DNA of 64,000 bases from Bacteroidales bacterium UBA6851 (lineage in GTDB: Bacteria > Bacteroidota > Bacteroidia > Bacteroidales > UBA932): positions 1 through 64,000 of the forward strand of contig DKDJ01000004.1 in the NCBI GenBank assembly GCA_002451795.1, in the 5' to 3' direction. The position numbers and the translations under genes are program-made. Below are positions 63,382 through 64,000 of the stretch, piece by piece; within the stretch, counting starts at the first letter, position 1; each line of letters opens with the position of its first letter. Under the pieces are notes generated by a model. That model did no database searches and was not told where the DNA came from. It saw only the letters and a program-made list of their open reading frames with translations.

Positions 63382-64000
63382 ATGGAAATTAAGACTATTG
63401 GAGTGCTCACGTCGGGCGGAGACGCCCCGGGCATGAACGCCTGCATAAGGGCGGTCACAAGAGCAGCGATATATGAGGGCTGGAAAGTATATGGCATTTA
63501 CAGAGGTTGGGAAGGTCTTATTGGTGGAGACATCAAAGAACTCTCCACTGAGAGTGTAAGCAACACCATTCAGCGTGGAGGTACCATTCTCAAGACCGCA
63601 AGGAGCCAGGAGTTCCGCACAGTCGAAGGCCGGCAAAAAGCCTATGAGAACATTAAGAAATTCGGCATTGATGCCTTGATTGTCATCGGTGGAAACGGTT
63701 CTCTTGCTGGAGCCCAAGTCCTTGCCAGCGAGCACGATGTGACAGTGATCGGACTACCTGGAACAATAGACAATGACCTATACGGCACCGACTCCACCAT
63801 TGGATACGACACTGCGCTCAATACCATCGTTCAGTGCGTAGATAAAATCAGGGACACAGCTACAAGCCATGATCGCATCTTCTTCGTGGAGGTGATGGGC
63901 AGGGACGCAGGTTTCCTGACGCAGAATAGTGCTATTGCAGCAGGAGCGGAAGCAGCTATCATTCCGGAAGACAACACTGATATTGACCAGTTGGCCACAT
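63382..64000 (+). CDS. pfkA: 6-phosphofructokinase, 5' part (runs off window)
   Basis: The first 206 codons are present and the gene continues past the end. It phosphorylates fructose 6-phosphate in glycolysis. Motifs: GVLTSGGDAPGMNACIR at the start, IGGNGS (102-107) where the usual sequence is GGDGS, PGTIDND (126-132) typical of ATP-dependent enzymes rather than pyrophosphate-dependent ones, and the MGRDAGFL substrate-binding segment. The Asp-to-Asn change in GGNGS would remove a metal-binding carboxylate seen in E. coli; its effect is unclear. Confidence 0.95.
   Translation, partial: MEIKTIGVLTSGGDAPGMNACIRAVTRAAIYEGWKVYGIYRGWEGLIGGDIKELSTESVSNTIQRGGTILKTARSQEFRTVEGRQKAYENIKKFGIDALIVIGGNGSLAGAQVLASEHDVTVIGLPGTIDNDLYGTDSTIGYDTALNTIVQCVDKIRDTATSHDRIFFVEVMGRDAGFLTQNSAIAAGAEAAIIPEDNTDIDQLAT

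Overview
This window is chromosomal DNA from a member of the Bacteroidota, most likely order Bacteroidales. The evidence is the repeated TAnnTTTG -7 promoter boxes (for example at 4694, 17867, 28959, 30850, 33280, 58793, 59086, 62707), fimbrillin lipoproteins, a BACON-type lipoprotein, a carboxypeptidase-regulatory/TonB receptor, DUF4250 and ISAon1-type transposase relics. Genus cannot be fixed from the sequence alone.

From 1 to about 43.5 kb the window is a defence and mobile-element island. It opens with about 780 bp of non-coding DNA packed with long helices and GNRA loops, a candidate large structured RNA on the plus strand. Facing it is an IetAS-like pair (AAA+ ATPase and subtilisin-like protease). 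A LlaJI-type restriction-modification operon follows (4.7-12.8 kb): XRE regulator, two overlapping C5 cytosine methyltransferases, McrB-like subunit, an inserted AlbA/Schlafen-type ATPase, a short tandem-repeat spacer and the LlaJI-type nuclease subunit. Then come a TrlF-like PHP-SMC ATPase with a 76-residue partner, a Bro-N/Fic fusion, mobile-element debris, and an AbiEi-AbiEii toxin-antitoxin operon coupled to a metallophosphoesterase and preceded by a 19-bp inverted-repeat operator.

From 20 to 31 kb lie an alcohol dehydrogenase, an AAA-14/DUF4143 ATPase, a HIRAN protein paired with a degenerate ADP-ribosylglycohydrolase, gene fragments (M23 peptidase, DUF3800-like), and a metal-uptake locus (TonB receptor, small Cys/His protein, Fur-family regulator sharing a palindrome). 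From 30 to 35.4 kb there is a frameshifted gene pair, an autoinhibited Fic protein, and a collapsed type I hsdS locus: two hsdS fragments in opposite orientation around a deleted tyrosine recombinase and a RhuM gene, ending in a chimeric ORF built from three gene pieces. A 111-bp segment is shared between 16.7 kb and 34.8 kb.

From 35.5 kb on the region is more chromosomal: an ECF sigma/anti-sigma operon with a Spy-like protein and a SUMF1-esterase lipoprotein; IS relics; tRNA-editing (ProX-like) and small genes; a DUF2075 nuclease-helicase; NUDIX hydrolase; NSS symporter; LRR and SLH-like surface proteins; TSUP transporter; a five-gene fimbrillin operon (50.6-58.7 kb, minus strand); two divergent lipoproteins; a YbaK deacylase; and the 5' part of pfkA, which runs off the end.
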